Source: an uncultured Bacteroidota bacterium
Lineage (GTDB): Bacteria > Bacteroidota > Bacteroidia > JADZBD01
Length of the DNA: 36,133 bases
Assembly: GCA_937924855.1 (NCBI GenBank)
Contig: CALEYQ010000077.1
Location: 1-36,133 of the forward strand
Direction: 5' to 3'
Part shown: positions 1 through 7,868 of the stretch, one piece after another
Numbering within the stretch: position 1 is the stretch's first letter
Layout of the letters: each line of letters starts with the position of its first letter
Notes under the pieces: model-generated
Told to the model about the DNA's origin: nothing
The model's input: only the letters and a program-made list of their open reading frames with translations
Databases searched by the model: none
Translations under genes and position numbers: made by a program

Positions 1-55
1 TTCCGGTATTATTTCCGGTATTATTTCCGGTATTATTTCCGGTATTATTTCCGGT
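1..55. repeat. 12-bp tandem repeat encoding TGNN
   Basis: Four exact copies of ttccggtattat followed by a partial fifth run from the window edge. On the minus strand they read Thr-Gly-Asn-Asn in the frame of the barrel protein. The unit is a multiple of three, so copy-number changes would alter linker length without breaking the frame. The array may continue outside the window. Confidence 0.95.
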
Positions 56-1558
56 GTAAGCTGAGGTTCCCGAGTTGCTTACCTCGAACAGCTTTCCATT
101 TTCCATATAAATAACCTTAGGCTTTTCGAAGCCCAGGTTTTTCACTTCTTCGTTTCTTCTGAAAGCGTCGTCAAGGGAATTAAAGGATCCTGTGGTATAT
201 ACGGTTGAGCCGTCGGAAAGGGTAGTGCTTTTAACATCCTGGACAGCCAGTAATTTTTCCATCATTTCCATGGGAATTCCTGCTCCAAACTGAGCCAGGA
301 GAACATGGAATTTCCTCTTTTGTGCAAAAGCACCTTTGTTGGTGCCACCGGCAACCTGGGTTTCCAGAACAACAATATCCTTTTCCACAAACTGGCCGGT
401 GGAATCGGAATAAATCCAGTAACGGTAAGCAATAACACTGTCGGTAAGCGTTATTCCGAACTCATCCACGATAGCACCCGGGGCTGAACTTATTTCTTCA
501 TCACGGAAATCCGGAACTCCGTCGCCGTCGCCGTCGGTGGGACAGCCATTGTTGGTAACGAGAACTCCGGGAGGAGTTCCGGGACAATCATCCTGATAAT
601 CTTTTACTCCGTCGCCATCCTGGTCTTCGGTGTCAAGTGCAAACCAATCGATATCTGAATATTCTTCGTAATCGGGATCGCCCTTTTTTGGTTTTTTGCC
701 GAACTCGTAGTGAAGGCTAAAGCTTCCCATGAGGAACATATCATTTTTGGCATCTCCCTGGCGGTTTCCTTTTGAGTCGACGGTAATGCCGTCGATATAA
801 TCGGTCAGTGCCCCGTGAAGACTGGCTCCTACTTTAAAGGTCATTTGTTTGTGCATGATGAGATTTGCACCGGCTCCTACCGTCCAGGAAAAGGAGCGTT
901 CCGGATATTTTCCGAATCCATCGATATCGAGTTCACGGATATCAGATTCGTAGGTATAATCGCGGATCAGGTTTATGGCATTAGCCGCATTAGGATGATT
1001 TTCAGGAAGGTTTTTAATGGCTCCGTTGCTCCAGTAGTAGTATTGATTTCCGTTTTTATCGAACAGGTCGGTTTTGGAAAGAAACTCAAAGGTTTCAAAA
1101 CCCCCGCTAATGAAGGGTTCAACAATGCGGTCTTTTTTGAGAAGGTGATGGAAGTTATAGGAAAGATTCAGGCCACCGAGTCTTAATTCGCTTTCAAAAT
1201 TCAGGTTTCGTTCGCCTCGTTCATTGCCTGCCAGTTTACCAAACAGAACATAAAATCTGAGGTTGAGGTAATCGGTCAGATTTTGGGAAATAGACATTTC
1301 GTAGCCGATGCGGGAAGTTTGGGGAAGCCTGAGGTTCCGGTTTCCGATATCGCCATAAAAGGTGAGCATTCCGGTTCCGAGTCCGATAATGGGTTTAAAA
1401 ATAAAACCCGGATCGGGAGGGGGAAGCGGTTTCAGGGTGTCGGAAAATGAAGGTGGCGGGGTTGGAACAGGAGCAACGGAATTCGAGTCCTGTGCCCTGA
1501 GAGTAATCGGTGCAATCAGTAAAAATACCCACGATGTCAGGGTAACCCTCATTCCCAT
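1..1558 (-). CDS. Outer-membrane beta-barrel protein with TSP3 repeats and SPOR-like region (3' end beyond window)
   Basis: The frame is open from ATG 1558 to the window edge, about 519 codons with no stop, so the C-terminus is missing. A signal peptide (MGMRVTLTSWVFLLIAP, ending LRAQ) is followed by a proline-rich stretch and a predicted barrel of roughly residues 45-290 starting GLGTGMLTFYGDIG. Next come acidic calcium-binding thrombospondin type 3 repeats (DQDGDGVKDYQDDCPGTPPG and a second copy), a region resembling SPOR (about residues 420-490, YTTGSFNSLDDAFRRNEEV), and a TGNN tandem repeat at the edge. It is a paralogue of the gene at 3011-4339; both share a YYYWS(N/D)G(A/S)I(K/R)(N/D)LP motif. 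OmpA-family proteins often place TSP3 repeats between barrel and peptidoglycan-binding domain, so I infer an outer-membrane protein that touches peptidoglycan through SPOR. ATG 1552 is an alternative start. The ligand or transport role is unknown. Confidence 0.8.
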   Translation of the reverse strand, partial: MGMRVTLTSWVFLLIAPITLRAQDSNSVAPVPTPPPSFSDTLKPLPPPDPGFIFKPIIGLGTGMLTFYGDIGNRNLRLPQTSRIGYEMSISQNLTDYLNLRFYVLFGKLAGNERGERNLNFESELRLGGLNLSYNFHHLLKKDRIVEPFISGGFETFEFLSKTDLFDKNGNQYYYWSNGAIKNLPENHPNAANAINLIRDYTYESDIRELDIDGFGKYPERSFSWTVGAGANLIMHKQMTFKVGASLHGALTDYIDGITVDSKGNRQGDAKNDMFLMGSFSLHYEFGKKPKKGDPDYEEYSDIDWFALDTEDQDGDGVKDYQDDCPGTPPGVLVTNNGCPTDGDGDGVPDFRDEEISSAPGAIVDEFGITLTDSVIAYRYWIYSDSTGQFVEKDIVVLETQVAGGTNKGAFAQKRKFHVLLAQFGAGIPMEMMEKLLAVQDVKSTTLSDGSTVYTTGSFNSLDDAFRRNEEVKNLGFEKPKVIYMENGKLFEVSNSGTSAYTGNNTGNNTGNNTGNNTG

Positions 1559-1570
1559 AAAACAAAGATA

Positions 1571-1593
1571 ATAAACCCCTTAATAGGGTTTAT
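1571..1593 (-). terminator. Intergenic hairpin, possible weak terminator
   Basis: Perfect 8-bp inverted repeat ataaaccc/gggtttat with a 7-nt loop, between the stop at 1606 and the start at 1558. On the minus strand it is followed by TATCTTTGTTTT, which is U-rich but not a clean U-tract. The same sequence contains a TAnnTTTG match (1563-1570), so it may instead be part of a promoter for the downstream barrel gene. Confidence 0.35.
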
Positions 1594-1605
1594 CTAATAC
1601 CTGAA

Positions 1606-2916
1606 CTATTTAAACCATTGCTGGCTGGAAAGCATCAGGGCTTCCTGAACGGTAATCCTTTTTCCCTGATTATAGGCGGTAACGAAGGCGTCGTAAACGC
1701 CCTTAGTTTTTACGTTTTCGCGATGGTCCCGGGCCTCTTTATACACAGAAAAGTTACCGACGGTATATTTGTTCCAGCCTTCATGAGATTCCAGAGATAC
1801 CTTTTCAGCAATGCCGAATTTGGTTTGAAAGTACCATTGTCCAACCGGTTCGCTGCGACTAGCAGCAAGCTGAACTCTGTATTTAACAGCCTTTGAGCCT
1901 GCATTAGCGGTATTTGAGGGCGGGGGGGGCTCGGGTGAGGGTGGAGGTTGCGGGGGGGGCGGTGGATTTGTAGTTGTATTATTGGGGGGAGTGGTATTGG
2001 TTACCACATTGTTTGTTGGTTCAGGCTTTGTAATGGTGATAAAAGAAGGGGGAATGTTATGCTTTTTCGGGGCATCGGCTTCCACATATGAGAAAATTCC
2101 CTCAATGGAAAGAGAACCTGAGGAATTAGGATTTGATTTTACAAAATAGGTAATGGTGAAACTTTCCTGATTGGGCACATTTTCCCAAACGATTTTTACT
2201 TTCTGATCGAGGAAGGAGAAGGACCCACCCATGCTTTCGCCGGCAATTCCGGAGAGACCTTCCGGCAGCACATCCTGGAATCGGGCAAATCCTTTCAGAT
2301 CGCCTTTGGTAATGGTTACTTCAACTTTAAACTCATCTCCTGATTTAACTTCGGAGGGCAATTTCCTTTTAACAGACACCTCAATTGGGCCAGACGATTT
2401 GAGGGTAGTAAGTTCGGGTTCCGGCTCAGGTTCGGGGTCGGGCGTTGGCGGGGGAGGAGGCGGAGGCGGAGGAGTGGAAACCACGGTTTCTTTTCCTACT
2501 TTGATATTGATGGTTTCGAATTCTTTCGAGGATTTGTTATTGTCGACCAGGTAGGAGAATTTTCCTGAGATGGAATTTTCCCCCACACCCTGGGAAGCTT
2601 TCACTTTAAAGCTTACTTTAAGATTAGGATCTCCTGGAAGCGAGGTCCATGTAAACCTTACGGTTTGGCCGGACACCTTAAAATCGGAGCTGCTTTTTTC
2701 AACTGCGGCCATTGGGCTCAGGCCTTCGGTAAGCTCGAGTTTTAATTGTGCAAATCCGGAAATATCGCCTTTGCTGATATTGAATTCAACGGTAAATTCC
2801 TGGCCGGGATCCACCTGGGTGGGGGCATTGCCGGAAATGTTAACATCGGATCCAAAAAACAATCTGAAGAGTAAAACTCCCAGAAGGTTAAACAGTAACA
2901 GGGTGTACTTTATCAT
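1606..2916 (-). CDS. Two Ig-like repeats plus C-terminal SPOR domain, envelope protein
   Basis: A 436-residue protein starting at ATG 2916. Residues 1-22 form a hydrophobic signal or anchor (MIKYTLLLFNLLGVLLF). Two homologous beta-rich domains follow (about 30-140 and 180-300). Each opens with GxEF(T/K)VEVxIxKGD(I/L), then GFAxF and LPEGL-like segments. Proline-rich linkers separate them (about 147-170 and 308-340). The last 90 residues look like SPOR (YRVQLAAS near the start, KYTVGNFSVYKEARDHRENV later); this family binds denuded peptidoglycan glycan strands. It lies between two related outer-membrane barrel genes in the same direction, which suggests a joint envelope structure. I do not recognise the Ig-like repeat family; a cohesin-like fold is only a guess. 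The proline linker is encoded by two runs of eight C that could slip. Confidence 0.75.
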   Translation of the reverse strand: MIKYTLLLFNLLGVLLFRLFFGSDVNISGNAPTQVDPGQEFTVEFNISKGDISGFAQLKLELTEGLSPMAAVEKSSSDFKVSGQTVRFTWTSLPGDPNLKVSFKVKASQGVGENSISGKFSYLVDNNKSSKEFETINIKVGKETVVSTPPPPPPPPPTPDPEPEPEPELTTLKSSGPIEVSVKRKLPSEVKSGDEFKVEVTITKGDLKGFARFQDVLPEGLSGIAGESMGGSFSFLDQKVKIVWENVPNQESFTITYFVKSNPNSSGSLSIEGIFSYVEADAPKKHNIPPSFITITKPEPTNNVVTNTTPPNNTTTNPPPPPQPPPSPEPPPPSNTANAGSKAVKYRVQLAASRSEPVGQWYFQTKFGIAEKVSLESHEGWNKYTVGNFSVYKEARDHRENVKTKGVYDAFVTAYNQGKRITVQEALMLSSQQWFK

Positions 2917-2925
2917 AAGGTCGCA

Positions 2926-3002
2926 TTTAAAATTGCCTAATTAGGGTGGCGACGGCGACTCCTTTTTGAGGAACAGTCGCCGGTGCCGGAGGCAATTTTA
3001 AA
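2926..3002. repeat. Nested inverted repeat between envelope genes
   Basis: Outer arms tttaaaattgcct (2926-2938) and aggcaattttaaa (2990-3002) are perfect 13-bp complements. Inside them ggcgact (2954-2960) pairs with agtcgcc (2975-2981), closed by cc/gg around a 7-nt loop. The element fills nearly the whole gap between the stop of the EF-hand barrel gene and the start of the SPOR gene. It could be an intercistronic RNA hairpin, a terminator (ATTTTAAA follows on the minus strand), or a small REP/MITE-like repeat. Confidence 0.7.
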
Positions 3003-3010
3003 GGACCTGC

Positions 3011-4339
3011 TTACTGTTCAAAAAAGTAGTCGATCAAACGATGGATTTTTTCCACCGTAAAATCTGTTGACCCGTCGAAGAACGCATCTATAACGGCATT
3101 TATCTCCGATGAGGAAATAATACCATCTCTGTTTGTATCGGCAGATTTAAATTCAGCGGGGAGCTGACCACTGGAAGAAATTCCCAGTTCTTTTTGGTTT
3201 TTCTCCCTTTGCTGAACAATCTGCTGATCAATATTTTCCAATGATTCTTTGGTAGGCGTTTCCATAATCACCTTTTCACGAACATTGGCAAGAGAATCTT
3301 TGATGCGGTTTAGCTCCGCAATTTTAGCGTCGGTAAGCATTACACCGTGTTCATCAACGGCTACGCCCTTTTTAGAATTAGGTTCTTTATCAAGATAATT
3401 TGGAACTCCATCACCGTCGTCATCGGGTGGGCAGCCATGCTTGTTAACGGCTACGCCTTTAGGGGTTCCGGGACATTGATCCTGTGTGTCGGTAACGCCG
3501 TCGTTATCTTCGTCGGCTTTTAAGATTTCATCAAAATTTACATCGGAATATCTGTCCTTATCGCCTTTGGATTTACTGCCAGCAAGGTTGATTCCAATAG
3601 AGACATGGTGAAAAAAGTAGCTGTCGTTTCCGTCCTTCTTAACATTGTCAAGTTCGTCAGTGAATGCCAGATTATATGAACTTGAGATGGCAGTCTGGAT
3701 ATTTCTGTTGATTTTGAGTTTAATACCCAGTCCAACCGGAACAGTTATTCCAGTTACCTTATTGAGGGATGTTTCGTAGGAATAATCTCTTTTCAGGTAG
3801 TTTGAGATATATTCGTTGCCGGATATCTGGGGCAGGTCACGAATGCTTCCATCAGACCAATAATAATATGGGTTTCCGTTGGCATCGGTTTTATCGGTGA
3901 AGACTTCCCCCATAAAATAATTTACCCCGGTAAAAATGAAAGGCGCAATGGGGTAATCCGCCTGCATGATAATGTCGTTATCAAAATGGAAAGCTATTCC
4001 CAGGCCGAATTTCATGAATCGGTTTTCGAAATTCATATTTCCGACCGAGTCTGCCACACGTTGTTCTTTGGCAAAACTTCCCATGGCTGCATTGAGGGAA
4101 ACCCCAAGCAGCTTTGCAAAACGCTGCTCGATTTGGAATGCATAGCCGGGTCGGATGGACGCCAGGGAGCTTACCGGGTTTTCCTTTCCTACATCGCCAT
4201 TAAAGGTGAAAATGCCTGCACCCACAGAAATGGTGGGAAGGTTTTTATCAGGTTCGCCGGTAGGGTTGGTGTTCTGGCTGCGCAGGATTGCGCAACTTGC
4301 CAGAAATGCTACGGAGAGCAATAAACACTTTTTTAACAT
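3011..4339 (-). CDS. Outer-membrane beta-barrel protein with TSP3 repeats and EF-hand tail
   Basis: A 442-residue protein from ATG 4339. Signal peptide of about 20 residues (MLKKCLLLSVAFLASCAI); the LASC could pass as a lipobox, but a barrel protein more likely uses signal peptidase I. The barrel (about 35-255) begins SVGAGIFTFNGDVG, matching the paralogue at 1-1558, and shares its YYYWSDGSIRDLP motif. TSP3 repeats follow (DEDNDGVTDTQDQCPGTPKG, DDDGDGVPNYLD, about 270-325), then a Glu/Lys/Gln-rich, probably helical segment. The C-terminus holds one canonical EF-hand loop, DTNRDGIISSSE, before a hydrophobic IDYFFEQ end. The paralogue has SPOR-like sequence after its TSP3 repeats; this one has the EF-hand instead. 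Probable role: envelope architecture or binding, calcium dependent. Exact function unknown. A promoter-like sequence lies at 4366-4396. Confidence 0.8.
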   Translation of the reverse strand: MLKKCLLLSVAFLASCAILRSQNTNPTGEPDKNLPTISVGAGIFTFNGDVGKENPVSSLASIRPGYAFQIEQRFAKLLGVSLNAAMGSFAKEQRVADSVGNMNFENRFMKFGLGIAFHFDNDIIMQADYPIAPFIFTGVNYFMGEVFTDKTDANGNPYYYWSDGSIRDLPQISGNEYISNYLKRDYSYETSLNKVTGITVPVGLGIKLKINRNIQTAISSSYNLAFTDELDNVKKDGNDSYFFHHVSIGINLAGSKSKGDKDRYSDVNFDEILKADEDNDGVTDTQDQCPGTPKGVAVNKHGCPPDDDGDGVPNYLDKEPNSKKGVAVDEHGVMLTDAKIAELNRIKDSLANVREKVIMETPTKESLENIDQQIVQQREKNQKELGISSSGQLPAEFKSADTNRDGIISSSEINAVIDAFFDGSTDFTVEKIHRLIDYFFEQ

Positions 4340-4365
4340 GCTTTGTTCGATTTAATTGTAATCCG

Positions 4366-4396
4366 TTAAGATAGACCACAATAAAAATACGACAAA
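4366..4396 (-). promoter_or_regulatory. Probable promoter of the EF-hand barrel gene
   Basis: On the minus strand TTTG (4393-4396) is followed after exactly 19 bp by TATCTTAA (4366-4373), close to the Bacteroidota consensus TTTG / TAnnTTTG except at the last two bases. The predicted 5' UTR is about 25 nt to ATG 4339. It would drive the three-gene envelope cluster. Confidence 0.45.
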
Positions 4397-4503
4397 AAAA
4401 CCTACCGGTGAAAAACCGATGGAGCAAAGCTATTTTATTAACAGGGGGGATTGAGGGAGGTGTTCCCGGATTTACAAACAGGGTTTTGTTAATAGAGCAG
4501 GCT

Positions 4504-5274
4504 TTAGCGGCCCCTCATTATTCCATCCTTGGAATTCTCAATAAAAGAGATGATGGTGTGTTTTTCAGGAAATTCAGGGGCTTCGGCTCTGATTACCGCC
4601 AGGGCGTTCGAAACATTCAGACCCCTGATGTAAAGGGTGCGGTATATGTCTTCAATCTGCAAAATGGTATCGTTTGAAAAGCCTCTTCGTCTTAATCCGA
4701 TGGAGTTTACCCCCGCGTAAGAAAGGGGTTCCCGTGCGGCTTTAACAAAGGGAGGTACGTTTTTCCTCACCCCGGTTTGGCCAGATATAAAGGCATGGGT
4801 GCCGATTCTTACAAACTGGCTCACACCTACATATCCTTCCAGGATGCAGAAATCTTCCACGGTAACGTGGCCTGCCAGGTTTACGGAATTGGCCAGGATT
4901 ACATTGTTGCCGAGCAAACAATCATGCGCTACATGCACATAGGCCATAAGCAGGCAATTGCTACCTACTACAGTTTTGTTCCGGTCAACTGTGCCCCGGT
5001 TTATGGTTACGCATTCGCGGATGGTGGTATTGTCGCCAATCTCGGCCGTAGTAGTTTCACCTTGAAACTTGAGATCCTGGGGTACGGCAGAAATGACGGC
5101 TCCGGGAAAAATGCGGCAATTTTTTCCGATTCGTGCTCCGGGAAAAATAGTAACGTTCGGGCCTATCCAGGTTCCTTCGCCAATGGATACATCTTCGTAG
5201 ATAGTTGAGAAAGGTGCTATTTCAACCCCTTTTCCTATCCGGGCGTCAGGATGAATGTGAGAGAGCTGGTTCAT
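4504..5274 (-). CDS. lpxA: Acyl-ACP--UDP-N-acetylglucosamine O-acyltransferase (lipid A, step 1)
   Basis: LpxA moves a 3-hydroxyacyl chain from acyl carrier protein to the 3-OH of UDP-GlcNAc, the first step of lipid A synthesis in the cytoplasm. The 256-residue length is normal. Left-handed beta-helix hexapeptides run from about residue 10 to 185 (IGKGVEIAPF, IGEGTWIGPN and similar), and the catalytic His lies in HVAHDC (H117, equivalent to E. coli H125). The C-terminal helical part contains the family's AGVNSIGLRRRGF segment. Its ATG lies inside the end of lpxC-fabZ (29-nt overlap), so the two are probably translationally coupled. Upstream in the same direction are lpxC-fabZ and lpxD. Identification is secure. 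Confidence 0.97.
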   Translation of the reverse strand: MNQLSHIHPDARIGKGVEIAPFSTIYEDVSIGEGTWIGPNVTIFPGARIGKNCRIFPGAVISAVPQDLKFQGETTTAEIGDNTTIRECVTINRGTVDRNKTVVGSNCLLMAYVHVAHDCLLGNNVILANSVNLAGHVTVEDFCILEGYVGVSQFVRIGTHAFISGQTGVRKNVPPFVKAAREPLSYAGVNSIGLRRRGFSNDTILQIEDIYRTLYIRGLNVSNALAVIRAEAPEFPEKHTIISFIENSKDGIMRGR

Positions 5275-6670
5275 TGGAGTTTTTAACCTTTACGATCTGG
5301 GCCATCATTTCCGCTTCCATCACCAGCTTGCCATTTACAAAAGCACCGCCTTTCATGTGGCAAATTCCTCTGCGGATCGGAGAGAGCAGGTGGAGTCTGA
5401 ATACTATAGTATCGCCGGGCATTACTTTTTGTTTGAACTTCACACCATCTATTTTCATGAAGTAGGTCAAATAGTTTTCCGGGTCGGGAACGGTTTTAAG
5501 TACCAGGATTCCTCCAACCTGAGCCATGGCTTCAATCTGAATAACCCCGGGAAGAACGGGAGCGTCGGGGAAATGGCCTACAAAAAAGGGCTCATTCATG
5601 GTAACATTTTTCACCCCTACCACATGCTCTTTGGAGATTTCCAGAATTTTGTCGACAAAGAGGAAGGGTGGACGATGGGGAAGAATTTTAATGATGTCGT
5701 GAATGTCGAAAACCGGCGTTTTGTTTATGTCGATATCGAACTCATCTTTTTTCATTTTGCTCTTCCGGATTTCTTCTTTAAAAATGCGTGCGAAGGAAAC
5801 GTTTCCGGTATGTCCCGGGCGGGCGGCCAGAATATGTGCCTTTATGGGCATTCCAACCAAAGCCAGATCGCCTACAATGTCGAGGAGTTTGTGACGGGCA
5901 GGTTCATTGAAGTAATGGAGGTTTGTGTTGTTTAAAACGCCACGGCCCTTTACCTCTACATTTTCCTTGTTAAATACTTTGCGGAGGTGTTGTAGTTTTT
6001 CAGGGGCAATTTCACGGTCAACCAGAACAATGGCATTATCGAGGTCGCCCCCCTTAATCAGGTTATGCTGGAGAAGGGCTTCGAGTTCGTGCAGAAAAAC
6101 AAAAGTTCGGCATTTGGCAATTTGATCGGGGAATTCCCGGATATTATAAATGCTGGCGTGCTGGGTTCCCAAAATTTCACTGTTGTAATCGACCATTACG
6201 GTGATTCTGAATTCATCCTGGGGCACCGCAAGCATTTCTACTTTTTTTACCGGATCTTCGAAGGTGAGATTTCTTTTGAGTTCAAAATAAACCCGGTCTT
6301 CTTTTTGTCCTTCAATGCCGGCTTTGCGGATGGCTTCAATATAGGGCCAGGAACTTCCATCCAGGATCGGAACCTCGGGGCCGTCAATTTCAATCAAGGC
6401 ATTGTCAACTTCCAGTCCGAGCAATGCGGCCAGCAGATGTTCGGTGGTACTCACCGAAGCCCCGTTTTTAGAAAGGGAGGTTCCTCTTTCCGTATCCTTT
6501 ACATTGTCTGCATCCGCCTCAATTACAGGCTGCCCATCCAGGTCGATGCGCTGAAATTTAAACCAGTGATTAACCGGGGCAGGTTTGATGGTGAGCGTAC
6601 ATTTTTTTCCCGTATGTAAACCAACGCCGCTTACGGTAACGGGAGCTTTTAAGGTTTGTTGTTTAGCCAT
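5246..6670 (-). CDS. lpxC-fabZ: LpxC-FabZ fusion: UDP-3-O-acyl-GlcNAc deacetylase / 3-hydroxyacyl-ACP dehydratase
   Basis: A 474-residue bifunctional protein. Residues 1 to about 305 are LpxC, the committed zinc-dependent deacetylase of lipid A synthesis: zinc ligands H78 (TTEHLLAAL), H260 and D264 (HKLLDIVGD), and catalytic H287 (PGHTGNVSFARIF). Residues 320-465 are FabZ, with PHRPPFLFVD and active-site H366 and E380 (GHFPDAPVLPGV, IQIEAMAQ). FabZ dehydrates 3-hydroxyacyl-ACP, the same substrate pool used by LpxA and LpxD, so the fusion puts the branch point between phospholipid and lipid A on one chain. This fusion is usual in Bacteroidota. A TAAATTTG sequence at 6702-6709 could be an internal promoter -7 box, but no clear -33 box accompanies it. 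Confidence 0.97.
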   Translation of the reverse strand: MAKQQTLKAPVTVSGVGLHTGKKCTLTIKPAPVNHWFKFQRIDLDGQPVIEADADNVKDTERGTSLSKNGASVSTTEHLLAALLGLEVDNALIEIDGPEVPILDGSSWPYIEAIRKAGIEGQKEDRVYFELKRNLTFEDPVKKVEMLAVPQDEFRITVMVDYNSEILGTQHASIYNIREFPDQIAKCRTFVFLHELEALLQHNLIKGGDLDNAIVLVDREIAPEKLQHLRKVFNKENVEVKGRGVLNNTNLHYFNEPARHKLLDIVGDLALVGMPIKAHILAARPGHTGNVSFARIFKEEIRKSKMKKDEFDIDINKTPVFDIHDIIKILPHRPPFLFVDKILEISKEHVVGVKNVTMNEPFFVGHFPDAPVLPGVIQIEAMAQVGGILVLKTVPDPENYLTYFMKIDGVKFKQKVMPGDTIVFRLHLLSPIRRGICHMKGGAFVNGKLVMEAEMMAQIVKVKNSNEPALSHSS

Positions 6671-6743
6671 CGTAATGGGATAAGGCGGGTAGGGTGACCG
6701 GCAAATTTAAAAACAAATCGGGGATGGAGAGGGAAAAAGAGGC

Positions 6744-7796
6744 CTATTTTTCCTGAAGGGCTTTCAATTCCTTAAGCAGGCTTTCCAGATCTTTTATGCG
6801 GGCTGCCAGTTCCGGCAGATTGCGGAACATTACATAGGATCGCTTGTAATCTCCTATGGAAAAGGCCGGCGAGCCCTGAACAATATCACCGGGTTTATTA
6901 ATGCTTTGCCCGATACCACTCTGGGCGGCTATTTTTACCCCGTCGGCAATTATGATATGTCCAACAATTCCAACCTGTCCGCCTATCATACAGTTCTTTC
7001 CGACCCTTGTTGAGCCTGCAATGCCGGATTGCCCGGCAACCACGGTGTTTTCTCCGATTTCAACATTGTGGGCAATCTGAATCAGATTATCAAGTTTTAC
7101 GCCTTTCCGGATAATGGTTGATCCCAGCGTGGCACGATCGATGGTGGTATTGCAACCAATTTCAACATGGTCTTCAATGATTACATTTCCGATGTGTGGA
7201 ATTTTTTTGTAATTGTTTTCTGAGTTCGGTTCGAACCCAAAACCGTCGCCGCCTATTACACAACCTGCGTGAAGGGTGCAATCTTTTCCAATTTTGGTGT
7301 CGGAGTAAATTTTTACTCCGGGATAAATCACGGTTCGTTCGTCAATTTTAACATTGTCGCCGATAATACAACCGGGATAAATTTTAACTCCGTTTCCAAT
7401 CGAGCAATTTTCACCGATAGACGACATGGCACCAATGTATGTGTCGGATCCTATTTCGGTGCTGGGATGAATAAAGGAAGGCTGCTCAATTCCTTTTTTC
7501 TGATTTTTCAGGTGGCTGTAAAAATCCAGCATTTTGGCAAAAGCTTCTCTGGGACTGGCCACACGAATCAGTGTGCAGGTTTTTTTCAGGGGCTTTTCCG
7601 GTTGGAAGTCGGATGCAATAATCACTACCGAAGCATTTGTTTCATACAAATACTGGTTATAGGCAGGATTGGAAAGAAAGGATATTGAGCCCAGTTTTCC
7701 TTCCTCTATTTTGGAAAGGGAGTTAACAACTGCGTCTTTGTCTCCATCCACAGTGCCCCCGATTAAATCGGCAATTTGTTGGGCGGTAAATTGCAT
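6744..7796 (-). CDS. lpxD: UDP-3-O-(3-hydroxyacyl)glucosamine N-acyltransferase
   Basis: LpxD adds the N-linked hydroxyacyl chain to UDP-3-O-acyl-glucosamine, the third step of lipid A synthesis. The N-terminal uridine-binding domain (about 1-100) starts QFTAQQIADLIGG. A left-handed beta-helix with many hexapeptides follows (about 108-315), with catalytic His in QIAHNVEIG (H243), and a C-terminal helix (about 325-350). Length of 350 residues is normal. I place the start at ATG 7796; an upstream in-frame TTG (7802) overlaps a TATATTTG sequence (7800-7807) that looks like a promoter -7 box only 3 nt before the ATG. The gene precedes lpxC-fabZ and lpxA, a conserved Bacteroidota order. Confidence 0.96.
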   Translation of the reverse strand: MQFTAQQIADLIGGTVDGDKDAVVNSLSKIEEGKLGSISFLSNPAYNQYLYETNASVVIIASDFQPEKPLKKTCTLIRVASPREAFAKMLDFYSHLKNQKKGIEQPSFIHPSTEIGSDTYIGAMSSIGENCSIGNGVKIYPGCIIGDNVKIDERTVIYPGVKIYSDTKIGKDCTLHAGCVIGGDGFGFEPNSENNYKKIPHIGNVIIEDHVEIGCNTTIDRATLGSTIIRKGVKLDNLIQIAHNVEIGENTVVAGQSGIAGSTRVGKNCMIGGQVGIVGHIIIADGVKIAAQSGIGQSINKPGDIVQGSPAFSIGDYKRSYVMFRNLPELAARIKDLESLLKELKALQEK

Positions 7797-7868
7797 GGTC
7801 AAATATAGGGGGGCAAAAAGGGGTTAAAGAAATTATTCAATTTAGTTTTCAGGATAGCCTTGTTAAAA

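Noticed and set aside
1..55. CRISPR-like array at the window edge
   Set aside because: Units are 12 bp, directly adjacent without spacers, and in frame with a coding sequence.
4340..4503. Terminator after lpxA from facing attaaca/tgttaat sequences
   Set aside because: The arms are 7 bp and AT-rich with a loop over 40 nt, and no U-tract is placed correctly.
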